DNA of 64,000 nucleotides, from contig JAKZHN010000025.1 in NCBI GenBank assembly GCA_037179335.1, forward strand, positions 1-64,000, written 5' to 3'. How positions within the stretch are numbered: position 1 is the first letter of the stretch; the number at the start of each line of letters is the position of its first letter. The position numbers were made by a program, and so were the translations under genes. Positions 25,774 to 37,700 of this stretch are shown here, piece by piece. The stretch is from Cyclaneusma minus. Lineage: Eukaryota; Ascomycota; Leotiomycetes; Marthamycetales; Marthamycetaceae. The notes under the pieces were generated by a model. That model was not told the DNA's origin. It saw only the letters and a list, made by a program, of their open reading frames with translations, and made no database searches.

Positions 25774-26691
25774 TCCAATGCTAGCGCCGCACATCCCAAA
25801 AACCCTGTCAAGAGAAATGCTCTAAGCACTGCTCCAGAAACTGCACATCTACTGCAAAACGTAAGGATCGGAGCAGGCAAAAGAGCAAGGTCTGAATTTC
25901 CCACGTTCTTACCAGCTCAACATCATCCTGTCATGGAAGACGTGTTGCTTGAAAAGAAAAAAAGACAGGTGGTTTGGGGGTCTACTTATACCTTTCCCAG
26001 CACCCAGCCATCTCCTCTTAGCTGGCCGGTGGATGAGAGAGAAGGAATGGATCATAAATATATGTCTGCTGTCAAACCAAACCCCCTGCTGTCGACGATC
26101 AATGCCGCCACCGTATATCCCAAAGTCTCGTGCAAAGGAGGAGTGTTTCAAGTATTCGTGTTTAAAGGTATGTGAGTGTGTACTACGGAAGTCCAGAATG
26201 CTACCATCAAATTACGCAAAGGAACAAGTCGTAAGTTCGCCTCATCGTCACCAACTTCACACACTGCGGGTCGGTTGTGTAAGGAGTTTGCCTGGGAAGA
26301 AGAAGGGAGATTGGGTGATCGATTTATCTCCTTCCCCAGTCCACAGTCGACGACCGAGCTCTAGGAAATTGCCTGGGAAGAAAAAGATCAGAGATATTTG
26401 GAGGTCAATTTATACCCTTTCCCAGGCCCCAGCCTAGTCATCGACCCAGCCCCTTTTAGCTCTGTGCCAATCACGAACGAGCCAGGAGAAGATTCCACCG
26501 TCCAACCCACCTTGCTGCTGTCAAAAACCTCTGCTACCACTGGCAAATATCAAAATTAATCGAGAAAGGAGAGCTCGAAGTGTAAAGCATTGCAGGTCAT
26601 CCAACAATCGTCGCACGCAGGAAATAAGGCGTGAATGGACTCCTTGGGTTCCCACTCAGTCGACATCCTCGTCCTTTCTCATTTTCTTTTA

Positions 26692-26850
26692 CTTGAGAAA
26701 AGAAAGAGAGTGGGTGCTTGATGGTCTATTTATACTTTGTACACAGCCCTTACACTTGACTCCTTAGTCCCTAGCTTATGAAGAAAGAAAAGAGATAAAG
26801 GAGTGAAAGTAACGCCACTACCGTCGAACCCACCTTGCTGCTGTCGATAG
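26692..26850 (-). promoter_or_regulatory. Array unit promoter (TATA at 26,727), near consensus
   Basis: Boxes TATCGACAGCAGCAAGGTGG and GGTTCGACGGTAG at 26,850-26,818, TATAAATAGACC at 26,734-26,723, then CTCTCTTTCTTTTCTCAAG ending at 26,692. This arrangement (TATA, pyrimidine block, CAAG about 30 bp on) is what filamentous-fungal core promoters usually show. Confidence 0.6.
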
Positions 26851-27660
26851 GACAAGCTACCGCCACGGAATCGCACCCTAAAATTTCACTCATTGAAGCT
26901 CACAGCCCAAACATTGCTATTGCCAATTTGCAGTGCAGTCCTCCGGAACCGCAAAATAACTCGGTGTGCATAGGTTTCTTCGTTCCCACGAACTCGACAT
27001 GTACGCGGATTCTCTTGGTTAATTTTTTTAGAAGAAAAAGAAAGGGTCACAAGAGGTGTATTTATACCGTCTCCCAGCCCTTACCCCCGACTGCCTAGTC
27101 CCTAGTTTACAAAAAAAGAAAAGAGATAAAGAAGTGGAATCAAAGCCACTACCGTCGAATCTACCTTGCTGCTGTTGCTAGGAAATTCTACCACCGCACA
27201 TCCTAAAGTCTCCTTCACCCAATCTCACTGCTCAAGCACTGCTCCTGCCAGTCATTAGAGCAATACTTTCAAGTCGCAGGGAAACCGGACGGGAATGAAT
27301 GCCCTCGTTCGGACCACTTAAACATATATTTGCATCGCTCGTTTTACTTGTTTGGGAGGAAAAAGGGAATAGATAATTGGTGGCCTATTTATACCTCTTC
27401 TCAGTCTTAGTTGACCAATAAGCACCCAGCAGAAAGGAGTAAATCAAGGCTGAAGGCTTTACCGTCGAACCCACCTTGTTGCTGTCGACACGCACTGCTA
27501 CCATTGCATATCCCAAAGTCTCCTTCACCCAATCCCACAGCTCAAACATTGCTCCTACAAGGCAGCCAATTTGCAATGCAATTAAATACTCCGGAATCGC
27601 AAAAAAACCCAGAAAAAAATAAACTCCTTCGCTCCACAATGTTTGATACAAAAGTCAAGA

Positions 27661-27832
27661 CTTTCGCTTGTCTGGGAAAAGAAAAGAAAGACAGATAGCG
27701 GGTGGTCTATTTATACCTTTTCCACAACCCCCCCCCCCCCCTTTTCAGTCTCAATTGCCCAACAAAAGCCCAGCAGCCAGAAGCGAATCAAAGCCACTAC
27801 CGTCAAACCCACCTCGCTACCATCAACCCGCA
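27661..27832 (-). promoter_or_regulatory. Array unit promoter (TATA at 27,708)
   Basis: TATAAATAGACCACC on the minus strand at about 27,715-27,701, a pyrimidine block, then CAAG at 27,670-27,667. The upstream boxes at 27,798-27,832 are decayed (GTTGATGGTAGCG and TTTGACGGTAG). A run of 14 C at 27,728-27,741 (plus strand) lies just upstream of the TATA box. Confidence 0.55.
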
Positions 27833-28120
27833 GTCCCACCACCGCACATCCCACATCCCATAGGTAGTCCCCACCAAGAAAGAAAAAAAGCCCAAAGCAT
27901 CGTAGCGCTACCGCAAGTCCGCAACTCCCCTACACGCAACCCACCAATTCCAAATCTTCATCGCCCCATTCAAATCAGCTCGGTGTAGCTCCCCATCGCT
28001 ACCTCCAGCTCAGTGATGAATTGGAATAGTTCCAATGCATTTGGTAAGAAAGAGAGAACAGGCTGGTGGTCTATTTATACTTCCTTAGGAGCTAGATCTT
28101 AGCACATGACCCAGCTACCT

Positions 28121-28688
28121 TCACTGCATCAGCGTGTGAGACTTCGATGCTCGCAACAGAATTAAGGGCAGCATCTTCACTTCCACCAGTTCTCTCACCC
28201 TTAAACACCCCGGTGGTTTCGGCAAAGAACATGCAAAAGAGCAAGCAGCGAGCAGAAGGGCGATGTATTGAATTCCATTGCGTATAGCGCTATACCATGT
28301 CTATTATACGTTCGCGTTCCATTTCATTCGCGTCCCAGTCCTTGCTAGAGTATGACGCCGGTGATCTTAATTCCATACATGTGGCTCGAAAACGCCATAC
28401 CATCCATAATCGATTCAATTCGATTCTCGCTCTTTTCTTTCAGACGATGCCTCCCAGTCCTTCAAGCTTGGTGATACCGCGGTATATCTAGCCATGCCTC
28501 AATGTTTCCTTTAACCAGGTTTGATGATAAATCGATGATGGAGGGAGGGGTAGCCAGGCGACCGAACGCAATAGGAGCAGTGAAAGACACGTGGATCGAG
28601 ACAGGAATGCCAACGGCGGCCCTGTCTTCCCACCACGCAACTCACCGCCGACATACCCCTCTTCCCCCAGTCCCCCCACACGGGGGTC
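28121..28688. other. Spacer between array B2 and SDS23
   Basis: The 3' flank of SDS23 and the last decayed piece of the array. No ORF worth calling. It presumably holds the SDS23 3' UTR. Confidence 0.5.
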
Positions 28689-30607
28689 TCACCTCCGTAA
28701 ATCAAAGCTCCCCCTCTCCCTCCCATTCCCCGCACCCGCGACCCCATTATTCACACTAACACTACTACTCCTCCTTCTCCTCCACGCCCCCGGCTCCTGC
28801 GGATTCAACCCCGTCCACCTCGCAAAAAGATTCATCACATCACTCAGACTAACAACTCCCGTCAAGCGTCCACTGATCCTCGCACCCGGCAATTGCGCTG
28901 CAGAAACGCTGGGAAAACTGGGACTCATCACCGAGCCCGATGACAAGCTTGGCGACATGGGCCCTGGTAATTCGCGTGAGATGGTGGAGTTGGATCGTTC
29001 GTGCGTGATTGAGTTGGAGCGTTCGTGCGTGATAGAGCCAGATCGGTCGTGCGGGATGGTGGAGGCGGATGGTGTGGGCGTGGGGGGATACATCGAATCT
29101 CGACGCTCGAAATACATCGAATCTCGACGCTCTGCACTCGGTGTGGGATTGTCGGGCCGTGGTGGATAGTCCCTCGTGCTTGGCGTTGAGGAGCTGAAGC
29201 TGAATGGATTTGCAGGCGTTGCATGCGGGGTGGATGGTGTCGGTGGACCAGATGCCCCCAACCGCGGACTCCCTTCTTCCACAACCCACATCCGATGCGC
29301 TCTCGTCGCCACCAATTTTGCTACCGTGTGCGCTAGAGTACTATAAGGATTGACGTGGAAGACGGGAAAACTGTCTTTGCCGTTTTCGACACCGCGTTCG
29401 GAGAGGATTACGGCGATGAAGTGGATGCAGGAGGATTGGAGGAGGGGGAGGGAGGAGGAGGTTATGAGGTGGCGGGTGTCGATTACGCTGATGTTGCCGA
29501 TTACGTTGAAGGCGGTGTCGAGGACGGGGAGGGAGGAGAGGGATTGGGAGGACATGAGTTGGAGGGCGTCGATTAGGGGTTTGTCGCCGCTGTTTGTGGG
29601 AAGAACGGTGTATTAGCTGGTGTTTGAGAAGCTTGTGGGGGGTTGAGGATGAGGGAATGGAATGAATGGAATGAGGAGAGGAAAGGGGACGAAGCGTACT
29701 TGATGCTAACGACTTGGCGGGAGCCGATGTTGAGGTCTTTGAGGATCATGGGGTAGAGTTGGTCGATTACGGGAAAGCAGGTTCCGTTGTCCCAGAGGAA
29801 TTTCACCAGCTTCACCTGTGACAGTATTCCTACTACTTCTTCAGTCCCTTCCTTGAGTACTAGTATCCGATGCACGCCAGAACCAAAACTCTCAATAGCA
29901 GCCGCAATGCCCGAGTTTTCGGAAATCGTAACTAGTGGTTCGTTGCGTCCCAGCGCCTTGGCTGCTTTGACTGGGATAGGAAGACCATCGCGTGCTTTTT
30001 GTGCGATTTCGTCGAATAATTTGACTTCGAGGTCGGATGAGGGAGATCCGGCACCGAGGACGACGAGCAGGTAGGCGCAGAGGTCGGTGTAGTCGAATGA
30101 GGAGACTGCTTTTTTGGAGTCTGGCGAGTCTCGTATCAGGATCACATTTGGAGATCCGGCGTTTACTAGCAGCTATTCCAGTTTTGTCAGCTCTGTTGCC
30201 CGTAGATTTTCCTGGCACACTGATATTGGGAATGAGGGAGCAATTACTTTCGTAGCATCTTCAACAGGCGTCTCAAACTCAATAAAATGCACATCCTCCT
30301 TATCCACCAACTCCCCAACGGCAATTTCTCGCCAGTCCCGGTTCATGAAGCGTGAGTCTCCTTTATTAGGTGGGTGGGAAAGCAGTTCTTGCACGGAGGA
30401 GGCGCCGGTGAAGGAGGGGAGGCGGGTGGTGCGGGGGGAGGGAGGATGGGAGCGGAGGTTTTCGGCGAAGCTGGAACGATTCCGTTTGTGGTCATATTGG
30501 CCGTCGATGGAGGTGGAGGAGTTGGAGCGTTGGGGACGGGAGAAGACGCCTTCCATTGAACTACGAGGAGGGGCGTCTATGGATCGCCGGGGGGCGGGGT
30601 CGGTCAT
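28689..30607 (-). CDS. SDS23: SDS23/Moc1-type CBS-domain protein (586 aa)
   Basis: Three exons: 30,607-30,221, 30,172-29,700 and 29,589-28,689. Introns of 48 bp (branch CTGAC) and 110 bp restore one frame of 587 codons. I chose the ATG at 30,607 (MTDPAPRRS); the longer frame has no upstream ATG. The first 80 or so residues are Ser/Pro-rich. CBS modules follow: WREIAVGELVDKEDVHFIEF, SSFDYTDLCAYLL, then ISENSGIAAAIESFGSG, SSLPVLDTAFNVIGNIS and HTVAKLVATRAHRMWVV. The last CBS module is split by an extra low-complexity stretch of about 125 residues before SGRLTGVVSLSDV. Yeast Sds23 and fission-yeast Sds23/Moc1 inhibit PP2A-type phosphatases and help link nutrient state to cell-cycle and stress responses, in nucleus and cytoplasm. 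Fusion of four CBS modules in one protein and the overall order fit this family well. Confidence 0.9.
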
Positions 30608-31897
30608 TGTTGTTGCTGAGGTGCCAAGGGGAGGGGTGGTGGAATGTTGGTGGCGTCGATGGCTTGATGACTGAGGTGCGGACAATGGGATTGTGGTGTA
30701 TTAGCGAATATGCGGCTTGTCTCAGCTGGTGTTGTGGTGGTCGTTTGGATCGAGGTTGCTGGTGTTGATAGCTCTCGATATGACGCTGTGGTACGGTTAA
30801 GGTGTTGGTTGTGACTGTGCTCACTTTACCCCGGAATTCGCGTATTTTTAGCTCCCGCGTAGGGGGCAACAGCTGACATCTTCAACATCATGGCATGGAA
30901 AAATATTGAATTCCAATACGAGTAAACAAAATGATATGGTAAAAATACAGAGAAAGATTATTCTGGGTTCATGAAGATTGCCCGCATAGAAAGGGGAGCA
31001 AATTGCTACTCACCTCGAGGCTTGAAGCTTGAAGCTCGAAGCTCGAAGCTCAAAAGGGGCAAAAGGAGAGAGCTCTACATGTACACATGTCTGACACGTC
31101 CATTTTGATACACGCACAACGCATCTTGAGATCAAGTTGATTGACAGACTTTCAGATAAAAGCAATCTGTTAATGAAAGCACGAGATTACAGTAACATTG
31201 AGTGTTTGTACAAAAAGTCAGGGGGCGACAGCAGCGGGCGGAGAGCAGTCACATCGGTCTCTTGACTCGCATTCGCACGCCCGTTTGCCAAACAGACAGC
31301 CAATCGGCAGCAAACCGTTGCTTGTCTCGGCTTTGGACTTTGACCTCCTCAGCTACGGGAGTCTGTGGGAGTCCAGGGATGAGGGTGAGATGACGGAAGA
31401 GTCGTGAGCTGTCAAGCCTGGTGAAGATAGACTAAATAAAGAAAAAATTCAACAAATTAGTCATAAATTCGGAAGAAATGCTGGAATATCACCAAGGGGA
31501 TCTGAGAAATGTGGCTGGTGGCGAGGCTGGACCCCGAAGTACCTCTGCGCCCAGAATCAGGCGCGGAGTGACCTGTGCACGCTTTGGTGCACGGAGCGGG
31601 AGAAAGATAACCCCACCAAAACATCAGTTAAGCGTTGACGGCGACTCTCGAAAACAATTTCCACCACCACCACGACTGCTCCACGATCCAGCCCGCGTAT
31701 CTTTTCGCATTAAGCCTCGCCGGTCTACTGTCCTTCTCTCGACATCTGTCTTTCAACTCCGACTGTGCTGTTTCTTGCTTCTTGTTTGGCCAGTGGCGGC
31801 TCTGAACGCGACTGTGCTTCAACTTTTACTACACTCCCACATTCACTCTACTTCCCGCGACTGCCACTCCCCGATCGACATCTGCACAACCAGCAAC
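30608..31897. promoter_or_regulatory. Shared divergent promoter region, SDS23 / KAP121
   Basis: 1.3 kb between two divergent start codons. No array-type TATA box is seen. The KAP121 side has a long pyrimidine- and CCACCA-rich stretch (31,660-31,895) that looks like 5' UTR. The middle holds a heptamer repeat (31,021-31,048) and the palindrome ACATGTACACATGT at about 31,077. The ORFs at 31,198-31,407 are chance frames. Confidence 0.6.
31021..31048. repeat. Heptamer repeat (CTYGAAG)4
   Basis: Two copies of CTTGAAG followed by two of CTCGAAG, then a decayed copy. Lies in the shared SDS23/KAP121 intergenic region. Confidence 0.8.
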
Positions 31898-34800
31898 ATG
31901 TCCGTTCTTCCTGCAGAGGCCCACGCCGAGCTGGCCCAGCTGCTGCAGGCCTTGCAGAGCCCAGACAACAGCGTCAGAGCCCAGGCCGAGAACCACCTAC
32001 AAGTACGATGGACCGACGAGCGCCCCGAAGTGCTTCTGATGGGCTTGGTGGAACAGATTCAAGGCTCGTCACAGGAACCAGTATGTCGCCTTCACTCTAC
32101 CATAGCTTCACTAGCTCCCGCGCAGCTTGACACAGCTCCAGGACGGCCCACATGCTAACTGACATGTCTCTCACAGGTACGATCCTTTGCTGCAGTCCTC
32201 TTCCGCCGAATCGCCTCGAAGTCGCGCAAGGTTGGCGCAGGTGAACAATCTCGGAATGTCGAGATCTTCTTGTCGCTCCCTCAAGAGCAAGGCTACGCCA
32301 TTCGACAGAAGCTGCTGGAGGTCTTGGGTGCCGAGGCGACAAACCATGTGAGGAACAAGATTGGAGATGCTGTTGCGGAGATTGCGAGGCAGTACTCGGA
32401 TGACAGTGAGTGGACTCCAGCCAAAAGCTGCGCAAAGCTGCGCAAAGCTCTTTGAGGATCTTGGGCATAAATACTGACGCCTTTTCCAGACCAGCAATGG
32501 CCAGAGCTACTGGGCATGCTGTTTACTTTGAGCAACTCGGCCGAGGTCGGCCAGCGCGAGAACGCATACAGGATTTTCGCGACCACACCGGGCATCATTG
32601 AGAAGCAACATGAAGACACTGTCTTGTCGGCATTTACGAAGGGGTTCAAGGATGACCATACCTCGGTACGCATATACAACAGATACACATGGATTGGGAT
32701 GGGCATTCGCTATGGACGGATCACTAACATAGACACAGGTACGCTTGGCTGCCATGGAGGCATTTGCCTCATTCTTCCGAAGCATCAACAAGAAGTCCCA
32801 GGTCAAGTACTACGGCCTCCTCCCCGAAGTGCTCAACATTCTTCCTCCGATCAAAGCTGCGCGTGATTCCGAAGAGCTTCAGAAGGCACTGATGTCCCTG
32901 ATTGACCTTGCCGAAATAGCCCCAAAGATGTTCAAGAGCACCTTTCCGCATCTTGTGTCATTCGCGATGGAGGTCGTCAAGGACTCGGAGTTGAGCGACC
33001 AAGCTCGACAGAATGCTTTGGAGCTCATGGCGACTTTTGCCGACTATGCTCCGAACATGTGCAAGAAGGATCCTACTTTTGTGAACCAGATGGTGATCCA
33101 GTGTTTAAGTCTTATGACTGACATTGGTATGGATGATGATGATGCGGCGGAATGGAACGACTCTGACGATGTAAGTCAACTTTATTTACAGCAACTCCTT
33201 TCCTCCCTTGGGCACAGACACTAACCTCGCACAGATGGACCCGGACGACAGTGACCTGAACCATGTCGCTGGAGAGCAAACCATGGACCGTCTCGCGAAC
33301 AAGCTCGGTGGAGCCGAAATATTAACGCACACTTTTGCCTGGCTCCCACAGATGATCAATTCGGGCAGCTGGAGAGACCGTCATGCAGCTCTGATGGCCA
33401 TTTCTGCCATTTCTGAAGGCTGCCGGGATCTCATGATTGGCGAGCTGGAAAAAGTATTGCAGATGGTCGTCCCCGCCATGGAGGATGCCCACCCAAGAGT
33501 TCGCTGGGCCGGATGCAACGCATTAGGTCAGATGAGTACCGACTTTGCCGGCGAGATGCAAGAAAAGTACCACCACATTGTCGTACCTGCCATCATCCCC
33601 GTCCTAGACTCACCCGAACCCCGGGTCAAGGCTCATGCCGCAGCTGCATTAGTCAACTTCTGCGAGGAAGCTGAGAAGAGGATTCTGGCGCCCTACCTCG
33701 ACGATCTTCTTAGCCATTTGTTTAACCTCCTACAGAGTGAGAAGCGATACGTCCAGGAGCAAGCTCTGTCCACCATTGCCACCATTGCCGACTCCGCTGA
33801 AGCAGCGTTCTCCAAGTACTACGACACCCTGATGCCCCTCCTCTTCCAGGTCCTCCAGTCGGAAAGCACAAAGGAGCTTCGTCTCCTGCGCGCAAAGGCC
33901 ATGGAATGTGCTACTCTGATTGCTTTGGCTGTTGGCAAGGAGCGACTTGGTGCTGATTCGACGAACCTGGTCCAAGTCCTGGCATCCATCCAACAGGGCA
34001 TTACAGACGCAGATGACCCTCAGTCGCAGTACCTTATGCACTGCTGGGGCCGTATGTGCAGAGTGATGGGTCCGGATTTCCTCCCCTACATGCCGAGCGT
34101 CATGCCACCTTTGATGGAGTTGGCAGGCCAAAGGGCTGACATCCAGCTGTTGGACGATGAGGAGCAGGCCGAGCAGATCTCAGCTGACGAGGGATGGGAG
34201 CTCGTGCCTTTGAAGGGCAAGCTCATCGGAATCAAGACGAGTGCCCTGGACGACAAGCACATGGCCATTGAGTTGCTTGTTGTGTACGCACAAGTCCTTG
34301 AGGCCTCGTTCGCTCCATACGTCGCAGAGACCATGGACAAGATTGCCGTGCCCGGCCTTTCGTTCTTCTTCCACGACCCCGTTCGTGTTGTCTCCGCCCG
34401 CCTCGTCCCGCAACTCCTCAATTCATACAAGAAAGCCTTTGGCCCGCAATCCGACCAGCTGGTCGCGCTTTGGAGTGGCACAATAGCGAAACTTATTGAA
34501 GTCCTCAGTGCTGAGCCGGCAGTCGACACCCTCGCCGAGATGTACCAGTGCTTCTACGAATCCGTCGAATGCATGGGCGCGAACTGCCTGACCCCACAGC
34601 ACATGGACGGATTCATTGACGGCGCCCACTCAGCTCTCGCTGACTACCTGGACCGGGTCGCTGCCCGTGAGGAGAACAAGAACGACCCCAATTATGAAGA
34701 AGGCGACGAAGAGTCCGACGAAACCCTGTTCGCAATCGAAGATGACCAAGCTTTGCTCTCTGATATGAACAAGGCCTACCACTGCATCTTCAAGAACCAC

Positions 34801-35568
34801 GGCGTTGCCTTCCTCCCCGCCTGGTCGCGCCTGATAACCACTTACACCACCTTCCTGAAGTCCACCGACCCCACACAGCGCCAATGGGGCCTGTGTATCA
34901 TGGACGACGTCCTCGAGTTCTGCGGCGAGCGCTCGTGGGAGTACCGCGAACACATCATCCAACCCCTCATCGACGGCTGCAAAGATGCTGCTCCTGCAAA
35001 TCGCCAAGCTGCTGCGTACGGTGTTGGTGTGGCGGCGCAGAAGGGAGGTGCGCAGTGGGCGCAGTACTTGGCGATGAGTTTGGAAACTCTGTTTGCGATT
35101 ACGCAGATGCCGAATGCGCGCGCTGATGATGATGTGTACGCCACGGAGAATGCTTGTGCGGCCATTGCCAAGATTCTGCATTTTAATGCAGGGAGTGTAA
35201 CCAATGTCCAGGCGGTCGTGGAGCACTGGGTGGGCACGCTGCCGGTTGTTAATGATGAGGAGGCAGCGCCTTATGCGTATGCCTACCTTGCTACTTTGAT
35301 CGACCAGTGAGTTCTACCAGCAATTGATTGATGAGGAACGTACAGCTAACATGCGAATAGACAAAACCCCGCCGTCTTATCCAAAGCCGCCGAGGTCTTT
35401 GGCTTCGTCATCCAAGCTCTCGAAGCTGATACTCTGCAGGGACAAGTTGCGAACAAGGTTGTGGCGAGCACGAAGCAACTACTTGCTGTCTCGGGACTGA
35501 ATACTGCGAGTTTGCTGATGCAGCTGAGTCCGGAGACGCAGCAGGTTGTGCGTGGGTACTTTGGTTGA
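31898..35568 (+). CDS. KAP121: Importin beta-type karyopherin Kap121/Pse1 (1,099 aa)
   Basis: Six exons: 31,898-32,080, 32,177-32,405, 32,490-32,665, 32,739-33,170, 33,235-35,306 and 35,361-35,568. All introns (54-96 bp) have GT..AG ends and the phases join to exactly 1,100 codons including stop. The ATG at 31,898 (MSVLPAEAHAELAQLL) matches the start of yeast Pse1 (MSALPEEV). HEAT repeats run the whole length. Landmarks shared with the family include AVLFRR, DDDDAAEW, RVRWAGCNALGQMSTDF, AHAAAALVNF, KYYDTLMPLL, TSALDDK and TENACAAIAKIL. The acidic loop at DEESDETLFAIEDD is also typical. The family imports ribosomal proteins and other cargoes into the nucleus with RanGTP and docks at nucleoporin FG repeats. 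Length (yeast Pse1 is 1,089 aa) and gene structure suggest it is intact and essential. It is divergent from SDS23. Confidence 0.96.
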
Positions 35569-36180
35569 GTACCTTAACCTGGTCGAATCGAAAGTATCTG
35601 TGGTCAAAGTGGGGCTTGAGCATGATGGGAGGCAGCTTTGGTCAAACAGGGATAGCTCTGGTTTGACGGGGGCTCGCTTGTTGGAGCTTCGATCATTCGA
35701 GGCATGATGGATGTTGAGTGCTTTTCCTTTGTTGGTGTCATCATGGTGGGCAATCTCCGGGCTTGGGCGAGCAGGCGGACCTTTTAAAACGAATGAACGC
35801 GGGCTGAAGAAAGTCTTCAACTTGAAGCATTTAGCATAGCGAGACGAGTGTGCGATGGACGACCCGCAGTCGTCCGGTAGACAGACGTCACAAAATACCC
35901 CCCCTAATTTCCTACTTGCACGGTTTGTTTGCTGGTGGTGTGGTGTTGGTGATTTGTGTACTGGGTGTGGTGTTGAATTTGTGATTACTTGCAGGTCGTT
36001 CATGATCTTCTGCTTCCTCGTGTGGGTGTGAGACTTTCGATTTGTTACTTTATTTCGAGTTCACCGATTTCTGCGTTCACGCAAGCAGGGAATTGTGTCG
36101 AGATCACGTGTTCTCCAGACTCTTTGCCGATTTTGCCGTTCTCGTGCTCGACGGTATGTCGGATGGGGTGGGATATGACC
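35569..36180. other. KAP121 3' flank and spacer
   Basis: 3' untranslated and spacer sequence leading into the right-hand array. It has a CACGTG at 36,105. The minus-strand 174-codon frame at 35,479-36,003 overlaps the KAP121 3' exon antisense and shows no domain, so I do not call it. Confidence 0.5.
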
Positions 36181-37700
36181 TGCTAGGTATAAATAGGGAT
36201 AAATAGGGCAAATCCTCGATTGATTGATTGTGAGTAGCTTTCAAGCTGCTTGTGGGGCATGGCCGGCTATGCAATATTATACTGCATTTTTGCGAGATTG
36301 GGAAGGGGTTGAGGGGTTTTTGGGGGCGCGGTGTACCTAGCTGAGGAGTTACGATGCAAGAAGGGGCAGGGCTGGAAGGGCTGGGGTGCACGGTGGGAAA
36401 GTGGATGGGGCTGGGTTTTGTGATGATTGGTGATGAGTGACTGCGGTGAGTGATGGTGGGATGGGTGGGTGGTGGGAGGAGGGTTGGGGTGGTGATGACG
36501 GTAGTAAGTGGGGAGGTGTGGATGTGTGGATGTGGGTCAAGTGTAGTAGGCTCAACTGGATATTACGTGGAGTTTGATGGACCAGATGGGATTTGTGAGT
36601 GAGCGGTTGGGATGGTGGGGTGGTGGGAGATGGTGGGTAGGAGAGGGTGGGTATAAATAGGGCAGCACTCTCTCTCTTGCTTTCTTTCTCCTGAGTCCTT
36701 TAGTCCCAGGGGAAGAGGTACATGACTACATGGTGAGAGAAGCATGGGGTGCAATGAGGTTGCGGAGGGAGGTGTTTCATCACTGAGGTGGCGCTGCTTT
36801 TGATGTGTTCTGAAAATTGGGAAATACGAGGATCACGGGCTGGTCGCCTGAGGTTTTGAGCCCTCGGAATTCTATGTTTTGAGTGAGTAATGGTAGGATG
36901 TTTGTTCGACAGCAGCTTGATTGGACTGACAGCAGCAACAAGTAAAAGGGCAGGAGTACAACGTTTCTTTCGGGACTATTATTGATTTACAGGCTCTTAG
37001 TTTCAATTTTCTAGCATTAACGTTACTGAGTACTACAAAGGTGCCACAGGACGCAGCCTTGCAGGTATAGATAAACCAGCTATCTCGTTCTTGCTTTTTT
37101 TTTCTCTCTCAAGCTACTCACTTAACACATGTCATATCTACATACGTTGCGATCAGCCCGAAGCGGGAGGAGATGCTAAAGATGGGATGTCGAGGCCTGA
37201 GGGCTGGGGCTAAATTCGGGAGATTTTGTGAAAGTGGAAATGTGATGAGTGCCAGGTCTGTGGATTTCGTGCGTTCGGAATTGACGGCGGGATGGCTGAG
37301 CGACAGCAGCTGCGTCTTACTGGTGGCGGAAAATTGAAACTCGGGGGGCTTTGGTGTAGGTGCAGGGATTCGCTGGACAGGAGGTTGCTTTGGGGATGCT
37401 GGAGGGTGGGGGGTGGGTGTATATAGAGGAGCCATCTCCCGTAGTGTTTTTCTCCCAAGTTTGTTAAACGATATACCCAGGCCTAATTTTTGAGAGAAGC
37501 ACGAAGGGCAGGCAAGTAGTTCGGTGGTGTTCATTATGGGATTGTGACGTATCCTGAGAATCGTGTAGTGTGGGGCTGGGCTTGGAGAAGTGCAAGGATT
37601 GCGTGCCTTGGGTAGCCGTTTGGGTATAAATAGAGCTGCAATCTCCCTCGTGCTCTTCTTTTGAGACTGGAACGACTTGATAGGTCCCGAATGAAAGCTG
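36181..37700 (+). repeat. Promoter-like array, right arm segment R1 (plus strand)
   Basis: Same architecture as the left array but on the plus strand. TATA boxes: TATAAATAGGG at 36,188 (with a second GATAAATAGGG 10 bp on), TATAAATAGGGC at 36,652, TATATAGAGG at 37,420 and TATAAATAGAGC at 37,625. Each of the last three is followed by a CT-rich block (for example CTCTCTCTTGCTTTC). Box words upstream: TCGACAGCAGC and TGACAGCAGC at 36,907-36,937, and TTGACGGCGG with GCGACAGCAGC at 37,281-37,310. No protein gene is supported. Confidence 0.65.

Larger units (their letters stand above)
23453..28120 (-). repeat. Promoter-like tandem array, segment B2 (best conserved, about 13 units)
   Basis: TATA cores, mostly TATTTATA on the plus strand, begin at 23908, 24273, 24605, 24920, 25247, 25660, 25983, 26322 (weak), 26407, 26727, 27059, 27386, 27708 and 28072, spaced 315-455 bp apart. 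The 26322/26407 pair is a local duplication of the core. In transcription order the unit reads: a TGTCGACAGCAGCAAGG box, then GGGTTCGACGGTAG, about 90 bp, GGTATAAATAGACC, a CT-rich block, CAAG, and a weakly conserved tail containing GGGAACGAGGGAATC. Indels between units shift every frame of the tail, so it is not conserved as protein. Confidence 0.85.

Noticed and set aside
26818..26850. GGTTCGAC box as a tRNA-type B box, making the units Pol III genes
   Set aside because: Only the GGTTCGA core fits. The pairing T-stem and an A box are missing, and TTTT stretches lie in the leader where Pol III would stop.
24786..27652. Short ATG frames after the B2 promoters as a peptide gene family
   Set aside because: Aligning tails of neighbouring units shows single-base indels that shift the frame, while the DNA remains similar. 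No peptide is conserved.
28591..29169. 192-aa plus-strand ORF
   Set aside because: Antisense to the third exon of SDS23, whose family match is clear.
34630..35226. 198-aa minus-strand ORF
   Set aside because: Antisense shadow of KAP121.
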